In this document: one piece after another, positions 39,101 to 46,678 of the stretch
Layout of the letters: every line of letters starts with the position of its first letter
Position numbering within the stretch: position 1 is the stretch's first letter
DNA from: Clostridia bacterium
Lineage (GTDB): Bacteria; Bacillota; Clostridia; Oscillospirales; Acutalibacteraceae
Direction: 5' to 3'
Length of the DNA: 64,000 nucleotides
Assembly: GCA_017436915.1 (NCBI GenBank)
Contig: JAFSCE010000020.1
Location: forward strand, 62,001-126,000
Notes under the pieces: generated by a model
Database searches by the model: none
Told to the model about the DNA's origin: nothing
Seen by the model: only the letters and a program-made list of their open reading frames with translations
Made by a program: the position numbers and the translations under genes

Positions 39101-42059
39101 GCGCTTCCAGTTTGTTCTGTGCATAGATGGCACCGCCGCTGGGCGCCGAGTTACCTTCGAACACCACGCGGCTGTCTGCAACCTCGTTTTCACCGCCGAG
39201 GTACAAAAACGCGCCGGTGCTGGCAGGCATATACACCGCGCCGCCGAGCGACGACGCCGAGTTGTTGCGGATAACGGCGTTATAAATATAGGTTTTACGG
39301 TAGCAATACACCACCGAACCACGAGCGGCGTAGTTATCCTCAAACGTACCGCCGTAAATGGATAACGTGCCGAAGTTGTAGATAACGGCGCCCTGGCTGG
39401 AAACGCCTTCGGCCACGTCACTTACACTGTTACCGGCATACGTGCCGCCGTAAATATTCATGGCCGCTTTCGCCGACACGATCGCCACCGCACCGCCGAC
39501 CTGTTCCACATACGATACGCCGTAGTTACCGGTAAGGGTTTTTTCGTTACCGATCTTGTGGTGGTTGCGGATGGTGACGTTTTCATACAGATCCGCCGTG
39601 GCACCGCCCACCACAAAGAGGACGGAACCCGTAACATCCACGGTCACGTTGTCTTTATTACCGTCGATGACAAGTAAGTTTTTCGTTTTGGATTCGGGAT
39701 CACCAAGCGTTAGGGTAACGGCATTTTCACACGCCGTACCGTCGGGGAGCTCGCCCACAACGAACATATCGCCGCCGAAACCCGCCGCACGCGTTAAGGT
39801 GTGCGCTTCGGTGGTGTAAATGGTGGTGTTGCGACGGATATAGAACGTGCGGTCGATGGCAAAATCCGCCGTGATATGGATGAGATCCTTACCGTCGGCA
39901 AGTACCGCTTCCAGTTCATCCGCTGTCGCAACATCTACCGGAATACGAGGCAACACCGGCACGACCTCTTCGCCCATGTATCCTATGTAATTGGGGATGT
40001 CGATGACCACAAAGTGGTAGGTAAGCTTGTTCGCGATTGCCGTCGCCCAGTAGGCATCGTCCAGATCGCCGGTGTAATCGCGGTCAATATACAACGCTTT
40101 ATCCAAATACAAGTCAGCGTTGTAGGTGTTACCGAAGATGATCGGACCGTCGGTCGCGGTGTTACCCTCCAAGATCAAGCTCGCGAGGTTGACCACCGTA
40201 TCAAAAGCGGTGTGGTACAAAAAGCCGCCTTTGCTCGCGTTGTTCTTCTTGGCAACCGAGTTGTACAGATCGATAGTGGACTGCTTGGCGGTATAGATCG
40301 CACCGCCGTTGTTCGCTTCGTTTTCGGTATAGGTGTTGCTGTGAAGCACCATTTTCGGTGCTTCGTATTCGGTGCCGTACAGGTAGATATACAGCGCACC
40401 GCCTTCGTTCGTGCAAGTGTTTTTGTGGAACGTGGTGTTGTAAATACCGCCGTTTGATCCCGTTATCATATACACCGCACCGCCCTGAGAAGTGGCGCGG
40501 TTTTCCGCCAAGGTGCTGTCGTATCCATACAAGGTCGATTCCGCTTCGCAGTAAACAAAACCGCCGTATTTCGCCGTGTTCTGCGAGGCATCGATCTCGT
40601 TGAAGCGGATGGACGATGCCGCCACAGCCGTTAACGCACCACCGTTCGTGCTGCTGCTGTTTTGCTTGATCGTACCGCCGTTGATATCGAGATAGGCAGC
40701 GTTCAGGTACACCGCACCGCCGTTGTTTTGGGCGGTGTTGTTGATGAAGTCCGCATTTTCCAAGTAGGCGGAGGCCTCTTTGTTCATATAGATCGCGCCG
40801 CCCGTTGCCAATGCACGGTTGTTTTTGAACACAACGTCCGTACCGGTGATCTCCGGCACGTCATCCTTGCTGTTGACGCCTGTTTCACACACGGCGCCAC
40901 CGTAAGTTTTCGCCGTGTTGCCGTCGAAAACGGTATTCGTCAACACCAGTTCGGCTTTCGCGGCATGGATCGCACCACCGGTGCCCGTCGTGGTGGAGTT
41001 GTTGATGAACTGCGTATCCTGCGCTTCCAGTTTGTTCTGTGCATAGATCGCGCCGCCGTTGCCGGCAGACGTGTTACCTTCGAATACCACGCGGCTGTCG
41101 GCATAATCGTTTTCACCGCCCAGGTACAAAAACGCGCCGGTGCTGGCAGGCATATACACCGCACCACCGAGCGACGACGCCGAGTTGTTGCGGATCACGG
41201 CGTTATAAATATAGGTAGTACGGTAGCAATAGACCACCGGACCGCGAGCGGCGTAGTTATCCTCAAACGTACCGCCGTAGATATACAATTTACCGTAGTT
41301 ATAGATAACGGCGCCCTGACTGGAAACGCCTTCGGACACGTCGCTGGCGGCGTTTCTCACATAGGTGCCGCCGTAAATGTTCATGGTTGCTTTCGCCGAC
41401 ACGATCGCCACCGCACCGCCGACCTGTTCCACATACGACACGCCGTAGTTACCGGTGAGGGTTTTTTCGTTGCCAACCTTATAGTGATTACGCATCGTAA
41501 CGTTTTCGTACACATCCGCCGTCGCGCCGCCGACAATAAAGAGTGCCGAGCCCACAACGTCCACGGTCATATTGTCGCGGTTACCATCGATGATCAGAAA
41601 ATCCTTTTCGGTGGAATCCGCATGACCGAGGGTCAGCGTAACGGCCTCTTCACAAATTGTTCCGTTCGCCTCTTCGCCAACCACAAACAGATCGCCCCCA
41701 AAATCATGGGCGCGGGTAAGCGCGTGCGATTCCTCCGTGAAGATCGCCGCGTTCGCCGTTACGTAAAACGTGCGGTCAAGGATAATGTCCGCCGTGATAC
41801 GGATCGCCCGCGTTTTTTCGGCGAGCGCCTCCTCTAATTCATCGGCGGTCGACACATCCACCGGATCGGCGTAAATATCCACGTCTTGTCCGGGTTCTTC
41901 CTCTTCGCCTTCCTCAGGCAGAAGTTCCCCTTCTTCCGTCGTGAGTTCCCCGTCGCCGAGTTCTTCGGCGAATACCGAGAGCGGTAGGGTGGTCACGACC
42001 AGGATCAGGCATAAAGCCAGTGCGAGAATGCGTTTGACAGTTCCGGGAAAAGCGCTCAT
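30144..42059 (-). CDS. Giant secreted beta-helix / PLD-like / LamG surface protein
   Basis: 3971 residues. A Sec signal peptide (KRILALALCLILVVTTLPLSVFAEE) is followed by an acidic stretch. Three large blocks start with (P/A)VDV(S/A)TAD(E/Q)LE at about residues 67, 708 and 1370; each has a preamble and many Pmp-like right-handed beta-helix repeats (GGAIY, FxxN, NTA). From about 2215 to 2700 there is a phospholipase-D-like region, with H2419-N-K2421 and SSSTNLDG. A CxxC-containing linker (about 2730-2780) and six LamG/concanavalin-like repeats of about 190 residues (AGVI-GNY, TDIRS, HIAVT, LYVNG) fill the rest. No LPXTG, SLH or ChW anchor. It is 30 bp after capF without a promoter or terminator in between. 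Confidence 0.9.
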   Translation of the reverse strand: MSAFPGTVKRILALALCLILVVTTLPLSVFAEELGDGELTTEEGELLPEEGEEEEPGQDVDIYADPVDVSTADELEEALAEKTRAIRITADIILDRTFYVTANAAIFTEESHALTRAHDFGGDLFVVGEEANGTICEEAVTLTLGHADSTEKDFLIIDGNRDNMTVDVVGSALFIVGGATADVYENVTMRNHYKVGNEKTLTGNYGVSYVEQVGGAVAIVSAKATMNIYGGTYVRNAASDVSEGVSSQGAVIYNYGKLYIYGGTFEDNYAARGPVVYCYRTTYIYNAVIRNNSASSLGGAVYMPASTGAFLYLGGENDYADSRVVFEGNTSAGNGGAIYAQNKLEAQDTQFINNSTTTGTGGAIHAAKAELVLTNTVFDGNTAKTYGGAVCETGVNSKDDVPEITGTDVVFKNNRALATGGAIYMNKEASAYLENADFINNTAQNNGGAVYLNAAYLDINGGTIKQNSSSTNGGALTAVAASSIRFNEIDASQNTAKYGGFVYCEAESTLYGYDSTLAENRATSQGGAVYMITGSNGGIYNTTFHKNTCTNEGGALYIYLYGTEYEAPKMVLHSNTYTENEANNGGAIYTAKQSTIDLYNSVAKKNNASKGGFLYHTAFDTVVNLASLILEGNTATDGPIIFGNTYNADLYLDKALYIDRDYTGDLDDAYWATAIANKLTYHFVVIDIPNYIGYMGEEVVPVLPRIPVDVATADELEAVLADGKDLIHITADFAIDRTFYIRRNTTIYTTEAHTLTRAAGFGGDMFVVGELPDGTACENAVTLTLGDPESKTKNLLVIDGNKDNVTVDVTGSVLFVVGGATADLYENVTIRNHHKIGNEKTLTGNYGVSYVEQVGGAVAIVSAKAAMNIYGGTYAGNSVSDVAEGVSSQGAVIYNFGTLSIYGGTFEDNYAARGSVVYCYRKTYIYNAVIRNNSASSLGGAVYMPASTGAFLYLGGENEVADSRVVFEGNSAPSGGAIYAQNKLEAQDTQFINNSATTGTGGAIHASKVELVLTNTVFDGNTAKTYGGAVYETGVNSKDDVPEITGTDVVFKNNSVSATGGAIYMNKEAEAVMENVEFTANTAPNNGGAVYLNNARIEMTNATITGNGGCANGGAAALTAGAHLEINGGTISQNTATAEGGAIALYASATAVLNKVTAVGNQGKNGGFAYVEDGALLTMYRSRIEENVSTLNGGAIALYDGGLANIYATDFIKNTTQGSGNGGALFLYTDTAEVLVHSCTFTENNAAYGGAIYASNKAIAKLYNLTATGNTATRGGFLYETTTGTTLTLVGLTVSGNTAADGGPIIWGNSTGAVLYIDKTQVTDRDHSGALNSAYWSAAIVNKLKVYDISESIPKWLDYREEAYDHLAHAVDVSTADQLEAAILSGASAIRIIADITVDRTFYITGKTTIFSTLPRTLKRAPDFGGDIFVVGENQDGKSALLLGGNAKLVLGNPLSTRDNMLIIDGNDQNMTVPVVGSALFICHSASVDLHQNVTAQNMHKTGNERTFNEVHHLPIANRVGGTLAVVASGSLNIYGGLYQNNRINEEDTSSEETRNSSVGGLIFNKSNVYIHGGVFRNNEAARGGVVYSYGILKIYGGSFIENVATVSGGVIYTPNTASSHTHIGNTDENGAAVLFQNNVSVGHGGAIASSALCALVIHGNTMFAGNISTGGSGGAISSYGQLTVRDTVFSGNASKSHGGAVYVSNSSASYITRYSNFVGCTFENNVATTGGALAVYASNSGFENGAIATVTDCKFTANTAASTASKSTKSYGGAIYVERRSSLTVKGTNFKQNTARTEGGAVYAGGASTVSLTDTVFDRNAILENGNHGGAVAIHSVTLTAEEVTFKGNTAGSNGGALYVSYASAHDRNSEVLLKDSTFSSNSTEDLGGALYVTKQTVETEKRILTVQNTSFTSNSATQGGAMYFVSGTDAYMTDTTFSKNEATDGAGGAIYSSGAELELDTATFTQNTSTGSGAALHLKGQGKTTLYAVTATGNATESAGGFLYAADCTLTVYDSVLTANTAKTNGGSIALYGGASANIYNTQFNQNIAEASGGGMFLYTNEAPCVLHTCTFTGNVGNYGGAIYASNKTTASLYNLTATANESQKGGFLYETTTGTTLTLVGATVSGNTAAAGGPVIWGNSAGAVLRLDKSQFNDEDRFLGILGDSYWEEAITNALTVEEITAQVPDYDPYESKRVEDPTTPATKEPVPVQELFTLAAKTSNTVISGSYSKLPRLDNSSNFMSKNVTTFENINGGNVTVDTFVYSAKDTEDNCNVGMGLLIWQAMCYKQAHPEEDVYIDTSSYRFSVQTAVNISRTSRYFGYMRLLTGTDNYDKLGFVRIAYLLTSAAKMGIHVNVIGHIDAYPTTKDSLQLYDYFTTQLNDPCDPKYVQDGVIGDYLDFTMVDWTLQNKGGTDMMHNKMCAVSHYLDMNGVVHKNAVWSSSTNLDGINAAGQNGNWKQQTATIVSDHEALYKTAVNYLRLIPQYQEQEEIYEFQAIVNRRSTQQSQLILAGRENEIPDGEQIIYLGRDTDKVFELYFTPMGGDILSWDEVHNPYCKYLRKLYDSEDYILFTWNAAEYNGEFALGRQIEEMIIAAFHDNRNVNNRIYGNMENFDASSFDDLTVGVDIGAKSFNQLDFGQIHNKDVQFSYVEDGQRYYVSLMNSMNFHSGSMYYQSNFALVIKETECSEDSVFFTLADLTTKDIVDHNYGPEQTHLPDDMSDGYTYKACQDCGKIVTTGIVHRPGEWIVVREATAAEKGIQYKACVACGVMLESREYRLIEGGSSVTLSDINGKTFTADTATQIPVTMTGMPHTLEATIRLSPKTNGRGGVIVGNYDAVSENQVNLEIHAYGKVRLYYTNGGIAESCIFNTDIRSEDPTHIAVTINGLTATLYVNGEAVETATLTVAYPESAENFVIGGDRRASNPYYFRGTIYSVSLFGDVRTEQEVAKDAVLVTDDADALLYTDRFSTPYVGKITVGEAAGKLFNEMNMVDMGELSETPHTMEAEILLSKDQEDYAGVIMGTDADGKGKQMYLEVVENGLPRLILADGEKQTAYTFTTDIRSDSTTHIALTIADMTITLYVNGEIAEVLPLSAALPEVIGKYVLGGNSLTNSTAYFTGKIYSASLFADARTQEQIKQDMIWVGKDTEGLLYTGNFVAVGGGETSSGITFKANGLLAIEKTFSQAPRTIEATVRVPKTMSARAGVILGNYKGGNEEQLNLEVYYNGQLRLFYVSGGQKAECLFTTDIRSNTPKHIAVTVEGLLATLYVDGAVAEIATLSVAYTEATDNFVVGGDNRIGNTQYFKGTLYSVALFSDVRTAEEIAADAATLPVQDDHLLYADAYSTGASEKAIHVYDVAGKEFVSTEKHEIDTLADTPHTIEALVQLSESVADRGGVIVGNYDSGNGEQLNLEVYTKGRIRLFYIAEGKKVSAVFATDIRSETPKHIAVCVDGSNATLYVDGLATETVKISSPYAAATENFVIGGDNRYANAAYFKGKIYSVSLFADVRTPEQIRRDSICVNNSEPSLLYTTNYVIEPKTATYTSADGKTFSTKEKLSLTEALSGAPHTIEATVLVPKSTDDRAGVIVGNYIGGATEQLNLEIYTYGRLRLFYIVGGQRYDHVFETDIRSDKPVHVAVVVNGTQATLYVDGAMKENAMLSAPLPEVTENFVVGGDNRVGNFQYFKGKLYSVSLFADARTSAEILKDIGFVAADAPDALYVKYFTAPECSANIENGVHTESDWIVDHVSTETESGVMHTQCEHCGVRFKVAQMGKSVTDGKQLNYQTMEGMSFSSAQETYPLSQALQAKPLTIEATIGLSKSYSSRAGVVFGNYDNSTAAQVNLEIYTNGQPRLYTRIGSISNTYQFTTDVRSDSQTHIAVTMDGLTANLYVNGVWKESVTMKRELPDAVNNYCVGGDNRTDNTQHFKGVIYSVSVFSDVRTAEEIACDAYLVSDSAQGILYNHYFVTDEAK
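38898..39545 (-). repeat. Internal duplication in the giant gene, copy B
   Basis: Nearly identical in DNA to 40818-41468, at an offset of exactly 1920 bp (640 codons) at its left part, with few substitutions, some silent. Encodes part of the second beta-helix block. Confidence 0.85.
40818..41468 (-). repeat. Internal duplication in the giant gene, copy A
   Basis: The partner of 38898-39545; encodes the corresponding part of the first beta-helix block. A 3-bp difference in length appears after about 41057. Confidence 0.85.
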
Positions 42060-42089
42060 GTTCTTGTTCCGTCCTTTCGTATCGCAATC

Positions 42090-43289
42090 TTATTCTACGG
42101 GTTCGAAAAACGTGTCGGGGTGGGCGGGGTCAAACAATTCGTTTGCCCACATAACGGTCACCAGATCATCCGTATCCGACAGGTTGATAATGTTGTGCGT
42201 ATAGCCGGGGAGCATGTGCACGGCTTCAATCTTCTCACCGCTGACTTCAAAGTTCAGCACTTCGTCCGAGCCGATTTTGCGTTGCTGAATGAGACCTTTG
42301 CCGGAAACGACCATGAAAAACTCCCATTTGGTGTGGTGCCAGTGCTGACCTTTGGTGATACCGGGCTTTGAAATATTGACACTGACCTGTCCGTGCGCCG
42401 CGGTTTTGATAAGTTCCGTAAAGCTGCCGCGCTCATCCACGTTCATGTTGAGCGGAAATGCTGCCTTTTCTTTCGGCAGGTAGGACAGGTAGGTAGAATA
42501 CAATTTTTTAGCAAACGAATCGTGTGCAATCTCGGGCATCACGAGCGTTTGCGGTTGGACCTTGAACGATTCGAGCAACGATACGATCTCACCGAGCGTC
42601 ACTTTATGCGTGGTGGGGGCGGCACAAAATGCGCCGTCAGCACACAGCACGGTGGTGATACCGTCAAAGATGCAGTGATGCTCGACACCCTCTAAAGCGT
42701 CCAGCATTTCCTCCACAAGATCGTCGATATAAAGCAGTTCCAGTTGTATTGACGGGTCGTTGATCGTGAGAGGCAGGTCGTGTGCCGTGTTGTGGCAGAA
42801 TGTCGCCACCGCCGAATTATAATTCGGGCGGCACCATTTGCCAAACAGATTGGGGAAACGGTAGACGAGCACCTTGGCACCCGTTTCTTCCCCATATGCA
42901 AAGAAAAGATCCTCCCCTGCTTTTTTGGAACGGCCGTACTCACTGTCGTATCGACCGATGCAGGTCGCCTGAATGGAGGACGAGAGCATCACGGGGCAGG
43001 TGTTACCGTACTTTTTAAGTGTATCAAGCAGAGTAGACGCAAAGCCGAAATTGCCTTGCATAAACTCCTCGGTATTCTGCGGGCGATTGACACCCGCCAA
43101 ATTGAACACAAAATCCGCTTGCTTGCAGTACGCATCGAGTTCTTCAGGTGTGGAATCGATATCGTAGCAATAGATCTCCTCAATGCTAAGCGACGGGCGG
43201 GTACGGTTTTTGCCGTCGCGAATGGTTTTTAAGGTTTCCACAAGGTTTTTTCCGACAAAACCGTTTGCACCGGTGACTAAAATCTTCAT
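42090..43289 (-). CDS. capF: CapF-like bifunctional reductase/cupin of UDP-L-FucNAc synthesis
   Basis: 399 residues: an N-terminal short-chain (extended) dehydrogenase with GANGFVGKNL (NAD(P)H loop) and YGRSKKAGE (YxxxK), and a C-terminal cupin from about 285 with the metal site GQHWHHTKWEFFMVVSG. This two-domain architecture is specific to CapF/FnlB, which reduces the 4-keto intermediate made by CapE to UDP-2-acetamido-2,6-dideoxy-L-talose. CapE and CapG homologues are encoded in the same operon. It is the last sugar gene before the giant surface protein. Confidence 0.92.
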   Translation of the reverse strand: MKILVTGANGFVGKNLVETLKTIRDGKNRTRPSLSIEEIYCYDIDSTPEELDAYCKQADFVFNLAGVNRPQNTEEFMQGNFGFASTLLDTLKKYGNTCPVMLSSSIQATCIGRYDSEYGRSKKAGEDLFFAYGEETGAKVLVYRFPNLFGKWCRPNYNSAVATFCHNTAHDLPLTINDPSIQLELLYIDDLVEEMLDALEGVEHHCIFDGITTVLCADGAFCAAPTTHKVTLGEIVSLLESFKVQPQTLVMPEIAHDSFAKKLYSTYLSYLPKEKAAFPLNMNVDERGSFTELIKTAAHGQVSVNISKPGITKGQHWHHTKWEFFMVVSGKGLIQQRKIGSDEVLNFEVSGEKIEAVHMLPGYTHNIINLSDTDDLVTVMWANELFDPAHPDTFFEPVE

Positions 43290-43298
43290 ACGATCACC

Positions 43299-44450
43299 TC
43301 ACAGATCTAATTCATCAAATAAGCGTGCCACCTCGTTCGCCTGTTCGGCCGAAACGGTGGTATTGGTTTCCCATTCAAGTTGCATGCGGCGGCGTTTCTC
43401 GGGAGAAAGCAACACAAACCACCGTCTGACCCACATAACGGGCAGCAACCATTTATGTTTTTGTAAAACGGGATACCGAAATGCGAGTGACGCATACGGC
43501 GGGAATACCCGCTTTAGCAAATACCGTCCTTTATCCGTATCGTCGCGCCGACGAATCGATACGGCGGTTTCGCTTTCGCCGTAACGCAGAATAAACGCGG
43601 CAAAACGCTGTGTATCCTCCCCTGCCGCTGCATTGGAAAACCAATGCTCGGACAAGCGTCGTGCAGCAGTGGCGAAGGTCAACAGCCCGCCTTGTTTGAG
43701 CAGCGTATCACGCGCGGCGGGATCGTGCGGCACACGGTGCTCGAGCACCCACAGATCCATAAACGGACGGATGCTGCACCCCACGCTGCGAATATGCTTT
43801 GCCATGTGGGCGATGTGATAAAAATAGAACATCGCATCGGTCATCTCATAACAAGACGAGCCCTCCGATACGGGAGCGGCATGCTCCCACACCCGATTGA
43901 GGATGGCGGCACCGTCGTTTTGGTTGCTGTCTTCCATCAGATCGTAATGCAGTTCAATGAGAACGCCGCTTTTGGAAAACAGCGATACGTCGTGCGAGGT
44001 GAGTTTCCCGTTGCCGATATACCCGAGCGCCGCTTTCAGCGTTTCCTGCGCCCGCTCTAAATCCTCACGGTGCACCAACACGTCAATATCGCAACTGCTT
44101 CTCAGATACGGATCGGGGTAATACTGCCGCAGTACCGCCCCTTTGAGCAGGATGAATGGAATGCCCGCCGCGTCCAACGCTTCGGCGGTGCGCAAGCGCT
44201 CTTGTTCTTGCACCGCATAACGCTGCAGCAGTTCCAACTGCTGTTCTGCAAATTCCCCCGCAAGCGGACGATCCTCTGTTAGTAATCCGTTTTGATACAG
44301 CGCATCACCGACGATATGTACCACGTTGTGGCGGCGGGATAACCGATATAACGCTTTCAGCGTATCATCCGTCACCGCGCCGTTCTCGGTCGGTTCTCCC
44401 TTTAATGAAAAACGGAGGAGCGAAAATAAAAGCTCCGTTTCACGCGTCAT
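43299..44450 (-). CDS. Nucleotidyltransferase-fold protein (NTP_transf_5 family)
   Basis: 383 residues. The region around residues 90-135 has LLKGAVLRQYYPDPYLRSSCDIDVLVHREDLERA, the minimal nucleotidyltransferase core with a G(S)/DxD pattern (DIDV). The rest is helical. Such proteins occur in surface-polysaccharide and lasso-peptide loci, but their reaction is unknown. It starts at 44450 after GAGGAGG and sits between the two FucNAc genes capG and capF, 9 bp before capF. Confidence 0.8.
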   Translation of the reverse strand: MTRETELLFSLLRFSLKGEPTENGAVTDDTLKALYRLSRRHNVVHIVGDALYQNGLLTEDRPLAGEFAEQQLELLQRYAVQEQERLRTAEALDAAGIPFILLKGAVLRQYYPDPYLRSSCDIDVLVHREDLERAQETLKAALGYIGNGKLTSHDVSLFSKSGVLIELHYDLMEDSNQNDGAAILNRVWEHAAPVSEGSSCYEMTDAMFYFYHIAHMAKHIRSVGCSIRPFMDLWVLEHRVPHDPAARDTLLKQGGLLTFATAARRLSEHWFSNAAAGEDTQRFAAFILRYGESETAVSIRRRDDTDKGRYLLKRVFPPYASLAFRYPVLQKHKWLLPVMWVRRWFVLLSPEKRRRMQLEWETNTTVSAEQANEVARLFDELDL

Positions 44451-44468
44451 TTTCACTCCTCCTCTACA

Positions 44469-45629
44469 TTAAAATTTACGCCAGACCATTTTGTTGACCA
44501 CGCCAACGTACGATTGGATGATCTTGACGACTTTCGTGGACACGTTTTCCTCAATATAATCGGGAACGGGAATGCCGTAATCGCCGTTTTGATTCATGGT
44601 GACGGCGGTATCCACCGATTGCAACAAGCCGACCTCGTCGATACCCGACAGAATAAAGCACGCTTTATCCAGCGCTTCGGGGCGCTCGGTGGAGGTGCGG
44701 ATGCACACCGCGGGGAACGGCTTGCCGATGGACGTAAAGAAGCTGCTCTCCTCCGGCAAGGTACCCGAATCGGATACCACGCAAAACGCGTTCATCTGTA
44801 GGCAGTTGTAATCGTGGAAGCCGAGCGGCTCGTGACGAATCACGCGTTTGTCAAGTTCAAAACCGCTTGCCTCCAGCCGATTGCGGGAACGCGGATGACA
44901 GGAGTACAGGATCGGCAGATCGTATTTCTCCGCCATTTTGTTGATGGCGGTAAACAAGCTTGTAAAGTTTTTCTCGGTATCGATATTCTCTTCACGATGG
45001 GCGGAAAGCAAAATATACTTGCCTTTTTCAAGCCCTAACCGTTTGTGAATATCGCTTTTTTCAATGTCCGCTAAGTTATTGTGCAACACTTCCGCCATGG
45101 GGGAACCCGTAACGTAAGTGCGCTCTTTCGGGAGCCCGCAATCGGCAAGATAGCGGCGGGCGTGCTCGGAATACGCCATGTTCACATCCGAAATGATGTC
45201 CACGATACGGCGGTTGGTCTCCTCCGGCAAGCACTCGTCCTTGCAACGGTTACCCGCTTCCATGTGAAAGATCGGGATGTGCAGACGCTTCGCGCCAATG
45301 ACCGACAAACAGCTGTTGGTATCGCCGAGCACCAAGACGGCATCCGGTTTGATCTCTTCCATCAGCTTGTACGATTTGGCGATGATGTTGCCGCAGGTCT
45401 CACCGAGATCGGCACCCACCGCGTCCAAATATACGTCGGGATCGTCCAATTTGAGGTCCTTGAAAAATACACCGTTTAAGGTGTAATCGTAGTTTTGACC
45501 GGTATGCGCCAGGATGGTATCAAAATAGGTGCGGCATTTGTTAATGACCGCCGCCAAGCGAATGATCTCGGGGCGTGTTCCGACGATGATTAAAAGTTTC
45601 AGTTTGCCGTTGTTTTTAAAAGCCGCCAT
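44469..45629 (-). CDS. capG: UDP-L-FucNAc-forming C2 epimerase (CapG-like)
   Basis: 386 residues of the non-hydrolysing UDP-GlcNAc 2-epimerase family: VGTRPEIIRLAAV, HTGQNYDYTLNGVFF, HMEAGNRC, SAHREENI and SDSGTLPEE. The signature HTGQNYDYTLN and GNRCKDECLPEE distinguish CapG/FnlC from ordinary WecB, which is present separately. CapG converts UDP-2-acetamido-2,6-dideoxy-L-talose to UDP-L-FucNAc. GGAGG lies before the start, 2 bp after capE. Confidence 0.9.
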   Translation of the reverse strand: MAAFKNNGKLKLLIIVGTRPEIIRLAAVINKCRTYFDTILAHTGQNYDYTLNGVFFKDLKLDDPDVYLDAVGADLGETCGNIIAKSYKLMEEIKPDAVLVLGDTNSCLSVIGAKRLHIPIFHMEAGNRCKDECLPEETNRRIVDIISDVNMAYSEHARRYLADCGLPKERTYVTGSPMAEVLHNNLADIEKSDIHKRLGLEKGKYILLSAHREENIDTEKNFTSLFTAINKMAEKYDLPILYSCHPRSRNRLEASGFELDKRVIRHEPLGFHDYNCLQMNAFCVVSDSGTLPEESSFFTSIGKPFPAVCIRTSTERPEALDKACFILSGIDEVGLLQSVDTAVTMNQNGDYGIPVPDYIEENVSTKVVKIIQSYVGVVNKMVWRKF

Positions 45630-45631
45630 AA

Positions 45632-46675
45632 TTACTTGTCCTCCGCTAACCGTTCTTGAATGTAGGCAAGGGATGCGATTTTTTCTTTGGTTTGCTCCAC
45701 GTCTAAGAGTTCCGTGTTATTGGAGTTAAACTCCGTCAGCGGATTGCGCTCGGCATCGCCTTTGTTGAAATACTTATCGTAGTTTAAGCCGCGGTTATCG
45801 CAGGGGACGCGGTAGAAGTCGCCCATATCGATCGCGTTCGCACATTCCTCGTTGGTGAGCAGGGTTTCGTACATTTTCTCGCCGTGGCGGATACCGATGA
45901 CCTTGATATTCTCTTTGTCACCACCGAACAGTTCGCAAACCGCTTCCGCTTGCGTCTGAATGGTGCAGGCGGGGGCTTTTTGCACGAGAATATCGCCCGC
46001 TTGTCCGTGTTCAAACGCAAACAGCACGAGATCCACCGCCTCGTCCAGCGACATAATGAAACGCGTCATATTGCCGTCGGTGATGGTGATGGGTTTGCCC
46101 GCTTTGATCTGATCGATCCACAGCGGAATGACCGAGCCGCGCGAGCACATCACGTTACCGTAACGCGTGCAGGTGATAGTGGTCTTTGCGGGGTCGACGG
46201 TGCGAGATTTTGCCACGACCACCTTTTCCATCATCGCTTTGGACGTACCCATCGCGTTGACGGGGTATGCTGCCTTGTCGGTGGACAAGCAGACCACGTT
46301 TTTAACCCCCGCTTCGATAGCGGCAGTCAGCACGTTATCCGTGCCGATGACGTTGGTGCGCACCGCTTCCATCGGGAAAAACTCGCAGGACGGCACTTGT
46401 TTTAATGCCGCCGCATGGAAGATATAATCGACTCCGTGCATGGCGTTCTTCACGGAACTTAAATCGCGCACGTCACCGATATAAAATTTGATCTTGTCTG
46501 CAACCTCGGGCATTTTTGCCTGAAACTCATGGCGCATGTCGTCCTGTTTTTTCTCATCGCGGGAGAAAATGCGAATCTCGCCGATATCGGTCTTCAGAAA
46601 ACGGTTGAGCACCGCGTTACCGAAACTACCGGTACCTCCCGTAATCATTAAGGTTTTCCCCTTAAACAAACTCAT
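45632..46675 (-). CDS. capE: UDP-GlcNAc 4,6-dehydratase, 5-epimerising (CapE-like)
   Basis: 347 residues, extended SDR with TGGTGSFGNAVL and the dimer-type MDK/K catalytic region CLSTDKAAYPVNAMGTSKAMMEKV. It takes UDP-GlcNAc to the 4-keto-6-deoxy-L-arabino intermediate, the first step to UDP-L-FucNAc. Homologous to CapE/FnlA/WbjB. Order in the operon: wecC, wecB, capE, capG, nucleotidyltransferase, capF. Confidence 0.92.
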   Translation of the reverse strand: MSLFKGKTLMITGGTGSFGNAVLNRFLKTDIGEIRIFSRDEKKQDDMRHEFQAKMPEVADKIKFYIGDVRDLSSVKNAMHGVDYIFHAAALKQVPSCEFFPMEAVRTNVIGTDNVLTAAIEAGVKNVVCLSTDKAAYPVNAMGTSKAMMEKVVVAKSRTVDPAKTTITCTRYGNVMCSRGSVIPLWIDQIKAGKPITITDGNMTRFIMSLDEAVDLVLFAFEHGQAGDILVQKAPACTIQTQAEAVCELFGGDKENIKVIGIRHGEKMYETLLTNEECANAIDMGDFYRVPCDNRGLNYDKYFNKGDAERNPLTEFNSNNTELLDVEQTKEKIASLAYIQERLAEDK

Positions 46676-46678
46676 GGT

